Shown here: positions 34,448 to 43,105 of the stretch, in pieces
Layout: each line of letters starts with the position of its first letter
Numbering within the stretch: the stretch's first letter is position 1
Source of the DNA: Natronorubrum thiooxidans
GTDB taxonomy: Archaea; Halobacteriota; Halobacteria; Halobacteriales; Natrialbaceae
Direction of reading: 5' to 3'
Assembly (NCBI RefSeq): GCF_900156475.1
Contig: NZ_FTNR01000003.1
Coordinates: forward strand, 242,590-306,589
Length of the DNA stretch: 64,000 nucleotides
Notes under the pieces: model-generated
Databases searched by the model: none
Told to the model about the DNA's origin: nothing
The model's input: only the letters and a program-made list of their open reading frames with translations
Translations under genes and position numbers: made by a program

Positions 34448-35686
34448 ATGTCCGCCAACGACGATCGTGATCCACTCTTTCGGTACGACGATCCGGTCTT
34501 TGCCGACGAGCGGTTGCTCGAGATCACGCACCTCCCCGGTCCGGACCGGATCGTCGGACGCGATGAGCAAATGCAACGGGTGGCGGACGCCCTGAACCCC
34601 GCGATTTTCGGGAGCGAACCTAACCACCTGTTCATCTTCGGTAAGACTGGCACCGGCAAATCACTGATCTCCCGATCGGTCACCCAACGGGTGATCTCGG
34701 AAGCCCAACGCGACGACGTCACCGTCAAGTACGCCTTCATCGACTGTGGCGAGCAAAACACCGAGGCGTCGATCGTCAAGACGATCGCCCAGATCGTCAA
34801 CGATCCCGACGAAAGCGGTGTCACCGTTCCCGACCGCGGCCTCGGCACCGGCGACTACTACAAACGCCTCTGGCAGGCCGTCGATCACTGCACCGACGTT
34901 ACCATCGTTATCTTAGACGAGATCGACATGCTCGAGGACGACGAAGTGCTCCGAAAGCTCTCCCGTGCCGGCGAGAACCGGCGGATCTCGGACTCGAGTA
35001 TCGGTATCATCGGCATCTCGAACAAGATCGATTTCCCGGACCATCTCTCCGAACGCGTCAAGTCGAGTCTCTCCCGGGACGAACTCGTGTTCTCGCCGTA
35101 CGACGCCAATCAACTCGTCGAAATCTTAGAGAAACGACGGGACGCGTTCCACGACGAGGTGCTCTCCGACGACGTCATTCCGCTGACGGCCGCCCTCGCA
35201 GCCCAGGAACACGGTGACGCCCGCAAGGCGATCGACATCCTTCGAAATGCCGGTCGCATCGCAAAAAAACAGAACGCGTCACAGGTCACTGCGGACCACG
35301 TCCGCGACGCCAAAGAGAAGACCGAAGCCGATCGGTTCAACGAACTGATCGAGGGCTCGCCCCAGCAGGCCAAAGCGATCCTCTACTCGCTGACGCTGCT
35401 GACCGAGAACAGCTCGGAAAAGGAGTTCCCGACGAAGATCATCTACAACCAGTACAAGGAGGTCGCTCGTCGGCTCGATTTCGACGTGCTCTCGGAGCGT
35501 CGCGTCCAGGAAATCCTTCAGGAGCAGAACTTCCTCAACGTGATCCAGTCCGAACGCGAGGGCCGTGGACGCGGCCGCGGTGCCCACGCCAAACACCGAC
35601 TGCTCGAGAATCCCTCGATCGTCAGGAAAGTACTCCTGCGCGATTCACGACTGGCCGTCCTCGAAGGGGACACAGATGCCGAGTAA
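34448..35686 (+). CDS. orc1: Orc1/Cdc6 replication initiator
   Basis: 412 residues. The AAA+ domain has Walker A GKTGTGKS with Lys71, Walker B VILDEIDML near residue 155, sensor 1 GIIGISNKIDF and the initiator-specific motif region SLSRDELVFSPYDANQLVEIL. The C-terminal winged helix (residues 320-410) contacts origin boxes. It binds the boxes just upstream and loads MCM. The ATG at 34448 was chosen over the open frame back to 34151, which would run through boxes 3 and 4. AAAGCCACGGGGTAACGAA precedes the start without a strong ribosome site; a TTTATT element lies at 34411-34416, about 32 bases upstream. Confidence 0.95.
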   Translation: MSANDDRDPLFRYDDPVFADERLLEITHLPGPDRIVGRDEQMQRVADALNPAIFGSEPNHLFIFGKTGTGKSLISRSVTQRVISEAQRDDVTVKYAFIDCGEQNTEASIVKTIAQIVNDPDESGVTVPDRGLGTGDYYKRLWQAVDHCTDVTIVILDEIDMLEDDEVLRKLSRAGENRRISDSSIGIIGISNKIDFPDHLSERVKSSLSRDELVFSPYDANQLVEILEKRRDAFHDEVLSDDVIPLTAALAAQEHGDARKAIDILRNAGRIAKKQNASQVTADHVRDAKEKTEADRFNELIEGSPQQAKAILYSLTLLTENSSEKEFPTKIIYNQYKEVARRLDFDVLSERRVQEILQEQNFLNVIQSEREGRGRGRGAHAKHRLLENPSIVRKVLLRDSRLAVLEGDTDAE

Positions 35687-35785
35687 CCCAATATTCTAGG
35701 GGATATTCACACATTCGTCTATTGACCAGACTGGGATACTGTATTGAGTAAACGTTCAACAGACAAGACTCAAAACTTGCCAGCG

Positions 35786-36967
35786 ATGGCGAATATCATC
35801 AAAACGCTGCAGGAAGTCACGATGGAAAATCAGGCAGTGACGGCGATCAGCGGCGACGACTCGCTGACGTTCTCGAAGTTTTGGTCGTTGACGGACGGGT
35901 TCGCTGGCGGCCTTCAGGACCGTGATATCACTGCCGGTGATGCCGTCGCAATCCGACTTTCAAATCCGCGAGCGTTTCTCATCGCCTTCTACGGGACGCT
36001 TCGAAACGGCTGTGTCCCGGTAACGATGCCGACCGACTACCGCACCGACGACATCATAACCGTACTGAACGAAACCGGCTGTGCGGCGTTTCTCACCGAC
36101 GAGACGCCGTTTCTGACGATCCTGAACCGGGCCGAGGAAACACGCGTCGCGATCACGGCCGACTGTGATGCACGGATGGGGGTGGCGCTGTCGGCGTTGC
36201 TCGACAACGACGGGATGAACAGCGCTGGCTCCCGGACCGGGATCGACATCATGCGACAGTCGGACGGGAATCATGGACTGATCGCGTACGTCGGACACGA
36301 CGATGGCGCGCCACTCGGAGTGAACTACACACACGCTGCGCTTGCGGCCGCTGCCAGCGCCGGTCAGTCGATCCTCGAGCAAGACGGCGCGCTGTGTCAT
36401 CTCGGGAGCCTCCCGCTATCGAACCCGCTCGAACTCCTGTACGGCGCAACGGCCACCCTGCTCGACGGCGGAACGTACATGTCGCATCCGAACTGGGATC
36501 CCGAGACGGTCCGATCGTTGTGCTATACCGACCGCGTCGACCAAACGTTCGTCTCTCCCTCCCAGTACGAGACGCTTGCGGCACTCGAGGTCGATGCTGA
36601 CGAGACTGTCGCCGTTCTCGAACCGACGACGGCACTTCAGAAGCGCGAGGGCGCTGTGACGCGTCTCCGTGGTCGTCCGGAGACGGGACTAACGCACGTG
36701 CAAACGCCGGCGACCGCCGACACCTCGCCACGCTGGGAGACAGTTCCGATGGTCGAGAGCTGTGTGCTCGAGGACGGTGCTGACAGCGAACTCGCCGTCA
36801 GCGGCCCGGCAGTGATGGATGGCTACGTCGGCCGTCCGGCGATGACCGACGAGACCATCGAAACGAGCGATAGCACTCGGTGGATCCGAACTGGTGTTAC
36901 CAGCGACGAGCCGGCCCTGTTCAAGCCTGGGGACAGGACCGACCTCGCTGGCAGCCTCTCGAGTTGA
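35786..36967 (+). CDS. Degenerate adenylate-forming (AMP-binding) protein
   Basis: 393 residues from the ATG at 35786 (a TTG at 35744 is in frame). The N-terminal domain of ANL enzymes is recognisable (AISGDDSLTFSKFWSLTDGFAGGLQDRDITAGDAVAIRLSNPRAFLIAFYGTLRNGCVPVTMP). The phosphate-binding loop that normally reads like YTSGTTGxPKG is AYVGHDDGAPLGV, and the C-terminal hinge, catalytic Lys and the last 100 residues are missing. It therefore cannot adenylate in the usual way. It may be a pseudoenzyme or a relic. It follows orc1 in the same direction, 99 bases away. Confidence 0.7.
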   Translation: MANIIKTLQEVTMENQAVTAISGDDSLTFSKFWSLTDGFAGGLQDRDITAGDAVAIRLSNPRAFLIAFYGTLRNGCVPVTMPTDYRTDDIITVLNETGCAAFLTDETPFLTILNRAEETRVAITADCDARMGVALSALLDNDGMNSAGSRTGIDIMRQSDGNHGLIAYVGHDDGAPLGVNYTHAALAAAASAGQSILEQDGALCHLGSLPLSNPLELLYGATATLLDGGTYMSHPNWDPETVRSLCYTDRVDQTFVSPSQYETLAALEVDADETVAVLEPTTALQKREGAVTRLRGRPETGLTHVQTPATADTSPRWETVPMVESCVLEDGADSELAVSGPAVMDGYVGRPAMTDETIETSDSTRWIRTGVTSDEPALFKPGDRTDLAGSLSS

Positions 36968-37042
36968 TGTGATCGCCCGGTGAACGCCTGCCCAGTTCTC
37001 CGCAATCGCGGTACATTTCAGGCTGCTCTCCGCAGGCAGTGT

Positions 37043-38236
37043 ATGAACAGTGTCGACGCGGCGGGGTTGGGAATCGGCGACGACTACCCACCCCGGATCA
37101 TGGGTGTGTTGAATATCAGCGAGGAGTCACCCTATGATCCGAGCGTCTACGACGATCCCGGGGAAGCGGCCCAGTACGTCGACGAGGAACTGATCGGCGA
37201 GGGTGCCGACATCGTCGATATCGGCCTCGAGTCGGCGAACAAACGCTTCGACGTGCTCTCAGCTGAAGAGGAACTCGAGCGACTCTATCTTGCACTCGAG
37301 ACGATCGACCGCGTCTCCGGCGAGGCGATTTTCTCGATCGAGACGCGCTATGCGTCGGTGGCCGAGGACGCACTCGAGCAGGGGTTCGACATGGTCAACG
37401 ACATCGCCGGCTTCGCCGATCCGGAGATGCCAGCGGTCTGTAGAGAACACGACGTCGCCGTCGCGAAGATGGCGAGCCCACCGGACCTCGAGCGCCCGGG
37501 TGCAGTCGGAGAAACCGACTGGGCCGCACGAAAGTCGCCGAAGTGGGCGGCCCAGGCCGACTACGTCGACCAGGTCTACGAAGCACTGAAACAGAACGGC
37601 ATAACTGACAAGACGATTATCGATCCGGCCTTTGGCGGCTGGAGCGAGGCCCAGACGCTCGAAGACGACCGGGAGACGTTCCGTCGACTGCGAGAGTTCC
37701 GCGCACTTGGCCAGCCCATGCTGGTTTCGATCAACCGGAAGAACTTCTTGGGCGAGATCGCCGGCCGCGAAACCGACGAGCGACTGCCGGTCAGTCTTGC
37801 AGCCACGTCGATGGCCGTCGAACGCGGCGCACACGTGATTCGGACCCACGATGTCGCCGACACCCGTGATGCCGCCCTGATCGGGAAGGCGTTTACCGAG
37901 CGCGAGAGCGCGGTCGTCGGCGACGTGTCGGTCTCCCGGCTGGATAGCCACTCGAGTCGCGAACTCCGAGCACACCTCTCGTCGCGCGGGATCGATCCGG
38001 CGGTCGCCGACGACTGGTCGACACTGGCGGTCGAAATCGATGGACTCGACGGTACCGATCGGAACCGGTTGCTGTCGATCGCCACTGACGACGACCTCGA
38101 TGTGTACTGTGTGGCTGCTGACCAACCCCTCCTCGTGGGATCGAGCGCGGCTATTTCAGACGTGTCAGACCGTCTTCGATCGGAAAACGGCGGCTTGGGC
38201 GCTCTCGCCGAAGCTCTCGCGGGAATGCTTGAGTAA
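37043..38236 (+). CDS. folP: Dihydropteroate synthase-like protein
   Basis: 397 residues from ATG 37043. The TIM barrel shows MGVLNISEESPYDP, ADIVDIGLESANKRF (in place of the usual DIGxESTRPG), MVNDIAGF, IIDPAFGGW, and SINRKNFLGEI, matching pterin-binding enzymes that join a pterin to p-aminobenzoate. The Arg in STRPG, which helps pABA binding, is absent. About 110 extra residues follow the barrel (LSSRGIDPAVADDWSTLAVEIDGLD...), unlike bacterial enzymes of about 280 residues. The next coding gene is the pterin pyrophosphokinase mptE, so both act in folate or methanopterin-type cofactor synthesis. Confidence 0.8.
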   Translation: MNSVDAAGLGIGDDYPPRIMGVLNISEESPYDPSVYDDPGEAAQYVDEELIGEGADIVDIGLESANKRFDVLSAEEELERLYLALETIDRVSGEAIFSIETRYASVAEDALEQGFDMVNDIAGFADPEMPAVCREHDVAVAKMASPPDLERPGAVGETDWAARKSPKWAAQADYVDQVYEALKQNGITDKTIIDPAFGGWSEAQTLEDDRETFRRLREFRALGQPMLVSINRKNFLGEIAGRETDERLPVSLAATSMAVERGAHVIRTHDVADTRDAALIGKAFTERESAVVGDVSVSRLDSHSSRELRAHLSSRGIDPAVADDWSTLAVEIDGLDGTDRNRLLSIATDDDLDVYCVAADQPLLVGSSAAISDVSDRLRSENGGLGALAEALAGMLE

Positions 38237-38261
38237 GAGAAAGCTTATGCCGGATGATTCA

Positions 38262-38352
38262 AAACATGGAGGTGGACGCCGGGCGGCCTCCCGGGTAGGG
38301 GTACTTTGGAGGCGACCCCCGGCCCACAACACGAATTATTGTGGTGCTACAT
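38262..38352 (+). ncRNA. Candidate structured RNA between folP and mptE
   Basis: A GC-rich stretch with three good hairpins: CCGGG/CCCGG around CGGCCT, GGGGT/ACCCC around 38306-38325, and CCACAA/TTGTGG around CACGAATTA. It sits in a 228-base gap between two genes of one pathway. A 57-codon frame from the ATG at 38247 also covers it but ends in low-complexity sequence and has no recognisable family. It could be a leader element of mptE. Confidence 0.25.
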
Positions 38353-38464
38353 CGACGAGTGACAACTCGAGCACCGGCTCCCCGGCTCGAGACACCGGTC
38401 TCTCGCTGTCGGACCACTAACCCGGAGTCCGAACACGGATACGACTCCACGCCCCACCTCGAGT

Positions 38465-39163
38465 ATGGAGTTCGACGAGTGGGAATCCGTCTACGAGGCG
38501 ATCCTGGACGATTTCGGCTACGACCGGGCCGGCGACGAGCGCGCCCGTGATATTCTGGCGTCGATGATCGATGAGTTCGACCTCGAGTGTCTCTCGAGTG
38601 TTCGGGATGCGACGGTTGCGATCGCCGGAGCCGGGCCATCACTCGAGAACGAGTCCGCCCTCGAGCGGGCCCAGGCTGCGGATCTCGTTTTCGCGGCCTC
38701 GACGGCGGCCGATACGCTCGCCGAACACGGGGTCGACGTCGACTGTATGGTGACGGATCTGGACAAAAACCCCGAGACGGTTCGGCGGTTGACCCACCAG
38801 GGAGTGCCGGTTTCGGTCCACGCCCACGGCGACAATATTCCGGCGATTCGTGCAATCGTTCCCGACTGTGCAGCAGAGTCCGTGCTGGCGACGACACAGG
38901 CTGCGCCACGCGGGCCAGTCCGGAATTTCGGCGGGTTTACCGACGGCGACCGGGCAGCGTTCCTCGCGGATCACCTCGGAGCTGCCCAGCTCGCGTTCGT
39001 CGGCTGGGATTTCGACGATCCCACGGTCGACCCGGTGAAAGCCCGGAAACTCGCCTGGGCCGAGCGGCTCCTCTACTGGCTCGAGTCACGCCGCGGCGAG
39101 CGTTTTGGGCTCTTAGACGGCCGCCGGGGAGCGATCGAGACGCGTGCGCTGCCGCTCGAGTGA
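38465..39163 (+). CDS. mptE: 6-hydroxymethylpterin pyrophosphokinase, MptE type
   Basis: 232 residues of the DUF115/MptE family. This archaeal enzyme transfers pyrophosphate from ATP to 6-hydroxymethyl-7,8-dihydropterin and replaces bacterial FolK. Key segments: ATVAIAGAGPSLENE (nucleotide loop), VDVDCMVTDLDKNPET (metal-binding Asp residues), SVHAHGDN and FGGFTDGDRAAFLA. The C terminus holds GRRGAIETRAL. Its product is the substrate of the neighbouring dihydropteroate synthase-like enzyme. Confidence 0.9.
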   Translation: MEFDEWESVYEAILDDFGYDRAGDERARDILASMIDEFDLECLSSVRDATVAIAGAGPSLENESALERAQAADLVFAASTAADTLAEHGVDVDCMVTDLDKNPETVRRLTHQGVPVSVHAHGDNIPAIRAIVPDCAAESVLATTQAAPRGPVRNFGGFTDGDRAAFLADHLGAAQLAFVGWDFDDPTVDPVKARKLAWAERLLYWLESRRGERFGLLDGRRGAIETRALPLE

Positions 39164-39206
39164 GGGTTCCGACGCGTTCTTCGACCGCTCGAGTGCCGTT
39201 CGATAT

Positions 39207-39407
39207 TCAGCCGATCCGATAGCTGGCGATCTCCTCACACCCACAGATCGGACAGTTCGTGTCCGTCGCCTCGAGTGTCGTCCCACAGTGGCGACACTCC
39301 ACGATTCTCGTCTGACCTCCGTCTCGTATGAGGACTGCCGTGAGTGCGGTTCGCAGTCGTGATGGTGTCGATTCCTGTGTTGATCGGTGCTGGCGCTGCA
39401 TGTCCAA
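39207..39407 (-). CDS. Small zinc-ribbon protein
   Basis: 66 residues. The C-terminal half holds two CxxC knuckles (VECRHCGTTLEATDTNCPICGCEEI), a rubredoxin-like zinc ribbon; the N-terminal half is basic and polar (RLRTALTAVLIRDGGQTR). Haloarchaea carry many such microproteins. Function unknown. Convergent with mptE. Confidence 0.7.
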   Translation of the reverse strand: MDMQRQHRSTQESTPSRLRTALTAVLIRDGGQTRIVECRHCGTTLEATDTNCPICGCEEIASYRIG

Positions 39408-39756
39408 CTAGCCGTGCATATCGGGTTTCGTTATTATACGCTTACCACGAATGACATGAGAATTGATAGAACTCGTCCCTGTCGTCGCGGCCCACACCGC
39501 CGATAATGGAGTGGTTTACCGGCGTTGACGGTTCTTCCACGCGACGATAGACGGCACGCGACTCGTTACTGGGCGGCGACGACACGCGACGCGTTGCTGG
39601 GTGGCGGCGACACGCGACTCGTTGCTGGGTGGCGGCGACACGCGACTCGTTGCTGAGCGTTATGACATTCCGACCGCAATACGAATCCGAACTGCAGCGG
39701 GTCGATTGCTAATTCAGCCGCTCGGGCTCTCGAAGAACTGAACGCGTCGCGTGGCG
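39408..39756. other. Intergenic region with tandem repeats between cetZ and the zinc-ribbon gene
   Basis: No gene seen. It contains an AT-rich segment at 39420-39470, usable as the promoter of the zinc-ribbon gene, and the 28-bp tandem array listed separately. Confidence 0.5.
39555..39659. repeat. 28-bp tandem repeat, 3.75 units
   Basis: Units start at 39555, 39583, 39611 and 39639 and begin CACGCGACTCGTTGCTGGGT, with GGCGGCGA completing the unit. Only four positions vary between full units. There is no spacer, so it is a minisatellite rather than CRISPR. Confidence 0.95.
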
Positions 39757-40926
39757 CTAAAAGAGGGCATCGAGTTCGCCGCCCGTATCGACGAGCGACG
39801 CGAACTCGTCTCGAGCGTTCGCCTGGACCTGTTCGGTCGTTTCCTGGGCCTCGAGGGCGACCTGCTGAAGCTGGTCGATCCGCGGGACGTCCGTCACACC
39901 CGACAGGAGCACGACCGCGCCGACCTCGTCGGTGCCGGTGCGCGGATAATCGCCGCCGCGGATCTCCATGCTTCCCGTCTCGTCCTCGAGCCACTGTCGC
40001 CCGCGTTCGACGCCCTTGCGACTCAGTTGGTCCGGCGGGCCGGTGGCAACGACGAGGCCGCGATCGGCGCTGCCGGCGTCACACGGCAGCGTGAGTCGAC
40101 CGAGCGTCGCCTTGCGGACGAGGCTCGTCAGTCGATTGGTCGCGTGTCCGTCCTCGAGGCCGCCACTGGCGGAACCGGTGAGCGAGTCGAGGAGGCCGCC
40201 GGTATCCGTCTCGACGGTCTCGCTCGCGTAGCCGATCGTCGAGACGCCACCGCCCGAGAGCGTGTTGATGATCTCTGAGGAGTCGACAACACTTTCGGCG
40301 ACGTGGTCGTCGTGGCCGACCTCGCCGGCGGCAAACAGCAGGCCGAACCGTTCGACGATTTCGCGGTTGAGCCGGTCGTAGCCGCTGCCGACGGACTCCC
40401 CGGCGCTCCGCCAGGCGTCGTTGTCGAAGACAAGCAGGTTGTCGACTTCGCGGACGAACGTCCGGAACGACCGGGCCGCGTTGAGCGTGTAGATCCCGCC
40501 CTCGTCCGTCGCCGGGAGGACGCCGAGCCCGTATACGGGCTGGGTGTAGATCCGTTTGAGGTGTTTCGCGAGGACGGGCGCGCCACCGGAGCCGGTGCCA
40601 CCACCCATGCCGGCGACGACGAGGAACGCATCGATCTCGTGGGTGGGAATCCGATCGATCGCGTGTTGGATTTCGTCGATGTCCGCTTCGGTGACTTCGG
40701 CACCGAGTTCGTTGTCAGCGCCGACACCGTGGCCGTTGACACGCGCTTGTCCGATGAGGACGCGGTTTTTCTGTGGCACGTTCTCGAGTCCCTGCAGATC
40801 CGTGGTCGCAGTGTTGACCGCGATCACGCTCTCGACGAAGCCGCCATCGATCGCATCGTCGTACGTCAGGAACTGATCGACTACTTTCCCGCCAGCCTGC
40901 CCAAAGCCGATGAGTGCAAGTTTCAT
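39757..40926 (-). CDS. cetZ: CetZ tubulin-family cytoskeletal protein
   Basis: 389 residues. The GTPase core begins MKLALIGFGQAGGKVVDQFL, and the tubulin signature is GMGGGTGSGGAPVLA. The T7-loop region NDAWRSAGESVGSGYDRLNREIVERFGLL is typical of the CetZ branch rather than FtsZ1 or FtsZ2. CetZ proteins control cell shape and motility in Haloferax and bind GTP at the membrane-proximal cytoplasm. The C-terminal tail (QTTEQVQANARDEFASLVDTGGELDALF) is short. Single gene; its promoter lies in the 340-base gap upstream. Confidence 0.95.
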   Translation of the reverse strand: MKLALIGFGQAGGKVVDQFLTYDDAIDGGFVESVIAVNTATTDLQGLENVPQKNRVLIGQARVNGHGVGADNELGAEVTEADIDEIQHAIDRIPTHEIDAFLVVAGMGGGTGSGGAPVLAKHLKRIYTQPVYGLGVLPATDEGGIYTLNAARSFRTFVREVDNLLVFDNDAWRSAGESVGSGYDRLNREIVERFGLLFAAGEVGHDDHVAESVVDSSEIINTLSGGGVSTIGYASETVETDTGGLLDSLTGSASGGLEDGHATNRLTSLVRKATLGRLTLPCDAGSADRGLVVATGPPDQLSRKGVERGRQWLEDETGSMEIRGGDYPRTGTDEVGAVVLLSGVTDVPRIDQLQQVALEAQETTEQVQANARDEFASLVDTGGELDALF

Positions 40927-41266
40927 AGGTATCTCGTGGCCGTTCTGTGGCCCGGCTACGATCGGTCGACTGCTGGTGACCGATCGGCCGGGATCGGAAC
41001 GGGAGCCACATGTGATGCGGTACCACGACAGTACATTGTTATGACACTCATATTACTCTCGAAAAGACATTCAGCAAGTCATTACTCTCTTTGAGAGATG
41101 AGTGTCACCGTTCGTAACGGTTCCATTCGGCGAACGATTCGGCTGGGCTGTACCGCCTGCCGGTCGCTCGTCCCGTCGCCCTTTGGCGGCCACACTGTGG
41201 ATCGTCTCGCCAAGATGTCGTTTTGAGAGTAAGTCCTATACGCGGTGGTGGCATATCCGGGGGCAC
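40927..41266. other. Divergent promoter region, cetZ and the family 5 binding protein
   Basis: Contains no supported gene. An AT-rich tract at 41035-41095 (with CTCTCGAAAAGACATTC, and the small palindrome CTCTTTGAGAG at 41088-41098) probably carries cetZ control elements. The frame from 41102 continues into the binding-protein gene but precedes its signal peptide. Confidence 0.4.
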
Positions 41267-43015
41267 ATGGACGACGTCGCTCCATCGACGACTCGCCGAG
41301 GGCTGCTTGCTACAGTGGGTGTTGGAGCCAGTGCCCTCGCCGGGTGTTCGGAGCGTCTCTGGTCACAGGCGGAGACCACCGGCCCGGAGCAGGTTTCGCT
41401 GACGATCAAGACCGTCCCGGCGGACGACGATCGCCTCGCTGCCACGATCGCGAGCCGACTCCGTGAAAACTATACTGCGGCCGGTATCGACGCGACGCAC
41501 GAACCGGTCTCCAAAGCGGAACTGTACCGTGATATCCTCCTCGAGGGCGAGTACGACGTTTTCGTCACGAGACACTCCGGGTTCGACGAGTACGACGCCC
41601 TGTACGGTCTCCTTCACTCCCAGTTCGTCAGCGAACGGGGGTGGCAAAACCCGTTTCACGTCTCCGATGTAACGATCGACGAGTATCTCGAGACACAGCG
41701 GGAAGCCGACGAAACCGACCGTTCGAGCGTGCTTGCCGACCTGATCGGCCATTTGCTGCAGACGACGCCGTACACCGTCGTCGCCTACCCGTACACGGTC
41801 AGTGGTGTAACCGAACCACTGCAACTCCCGATACCGCCGCGGTGTCCCCGCGAATACATCGAGGTCATGTCCCATCCGGAGAACGGACCCAGGGACGGGC
41901 CACTCGAGGTTGGCGTCTTCGGTGAAGGCCTCACCGAGGAGTTGAACCCACTTACAGTCGACCGAAACCGGATCGACGGCCTGCTGGATCTGGTGTACGA
42001 TCCACTGGTCCGCCAGATTGGCGACGAGTACGTGCCATGGCTGGCCGAAGACGTCGAGTGGCCCGAGGAGGGACAACGACGGGCCCGTATAACGCTTCGG
42101 GAGGGACTCGAGTGGCACGACGGCGAGTCCCTCGATACCGACGACGTGGAGTTTACTCTGGCGTTTCTCGAGGATACGTCGATGGGAAGCGTCGACGGTG
42201 GCGTTCCCGCACCCCGATATCGGGGTCGACAGACGCTCCTCGATCGGACGGCCGTGATCGACGATCGGACCATCGATCTCTACGTCTTCGAGGCGAGTCA
42301 GACCGCCGCCCGTCGGCTCCTGACGATCCCCCTGTTGCCGGCACATATCTGGACTGAACGGTCGGAAGCCGTCGCTGATCGCCAGACGGAGGCGATAACG
42401 GTCGCCAACGAGGACCCGGTCGGCTCTGGTCTGTTTGCCGTTTCCGAGGCCACGACCGCCACCGAGTTCGAACTCGAGTCCTTCGACGCACACGTTCTTC
42501 GCGGGACAGCGGATCGTCCCGAACTCCTCGAGGGTTTCTCGCAGTTCGAGGGGATCACGTTTCGGATCGCACCGAACCCGGGTGCGATGGGTGGCCTGCT
42601 CATCGACGGCGAGATCGACGTGACGGCGAGTGAACTGCCACCGGAAACGGCACGCGAGATTCGAAACGCCACGGCCACCCGGACGGTCACCGGAACGACT
42701 GACGCGTTCTACATGATCGGCTACAACAGCCGTCAGGACGAACTCGGCAACCCAAACTTCCGGCGGCTCTGTTCGCGGCTGATCGACCGCGAGCACGCCG
42801 TCAGTGAGTTCTTCGAGGGGTTCGCACAGCCGGCGACCACGCCCAACGCACTTGTCGGCCTCCACGACTGGGATTTCGACGACGAACTCGAGACCAGCCC
42901 AGACACTGATCCGCTAGCGTTTCCCGGCACCGATGGGGAGCCAAACACGTCTCGAGTGCAGTCGCTGTTCGCCGATATCGGCTACAGATACGAGGACGAA
43001 CTCTTACTCGAGTGA
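41267..43015 (+). CDS. Family 5 (peptide-type) ABC solute-binding lipoprotein
   Basis: 582 residues from ATG 41267: TTRRGLLATVGVGASALAGC is a Tat signal with lipobox LAGC and Cys27. The SBP_bac_5 body has the hallmark LAEDVEWPEEGQRRARITLREGLEWHDGESLDTDDVEFTL region, HIWTERSEAVADRQ, GSGLFAVSEATTATEFEL, and the C-terminal LGNPNFRRLCSRLIDREHAVSEFFEGFAQPAT. Family members bind peptides, nickel or other solutes. No permease or ATPase gene is adjacent, so it must share a transporter or act alone as a receptor. Confidence 0.85.
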   Translation: MDDVAPSTTRRGLLATVGVGASALAGCSERLWSQAETTGPEQVSLTIKTVPADDDRLAATIASRLRENYTAAGIDATHEPVSKAELYRDILLEGEYDVFVTRHSGFDEYDALYGLLHSQFVSERGWQNPFHVSDVTIDEYLETQREADETDRSSVLADLIGHLLQTTPYTVVAYPYTVSGVTEPLQLPIPPRCPREYIEVMSHPENGPRDGPLEVGVFGEGLTEELNPLTVDRNRIDGLLDLVYDPLVRQIGDEYVPWLAEDVEWPEEGQRRARITLREGLEWHDGESLDTDDVEFTLAFLEDTSMGSVDGGVPAPRYRGRQTLLDRTAVIDDRTIDLYVFEASQTAARRLLTIPLLPAHIWTERSEAVADRQTEAITVANEDPVGSGLFAVSEATTATEFELESFDAHVLRGTADRPELLEGFSQFEGITFRIAPNPGAMGGLLIDGEIDVTASELPPETAREIRNATATRTVTGTTDAFYMIGYNSRQDELGNPNFRRLCSRLIDREHAVSEFFEGFAQPATTPNALVGLHDWDFDDELETSPDTDPLAFPGTDGEPNTSRVQSLFADIGYRYEDELLLE

Positions 43016-43105
43016 GCCGGTGGGTGGGCGAGTGCCGGAAGCGGTGCCAAGACCTGTTTGAAAGAGTTAATGGCGCACAGATCGTACGGGTAGCACGGAC
43101 TCCGT

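Noticed and set aside
39555..39659. CRISPR-like direct repeats
   Set aside because: Units are contiguous with no spacers, and no cas gene is in the window.
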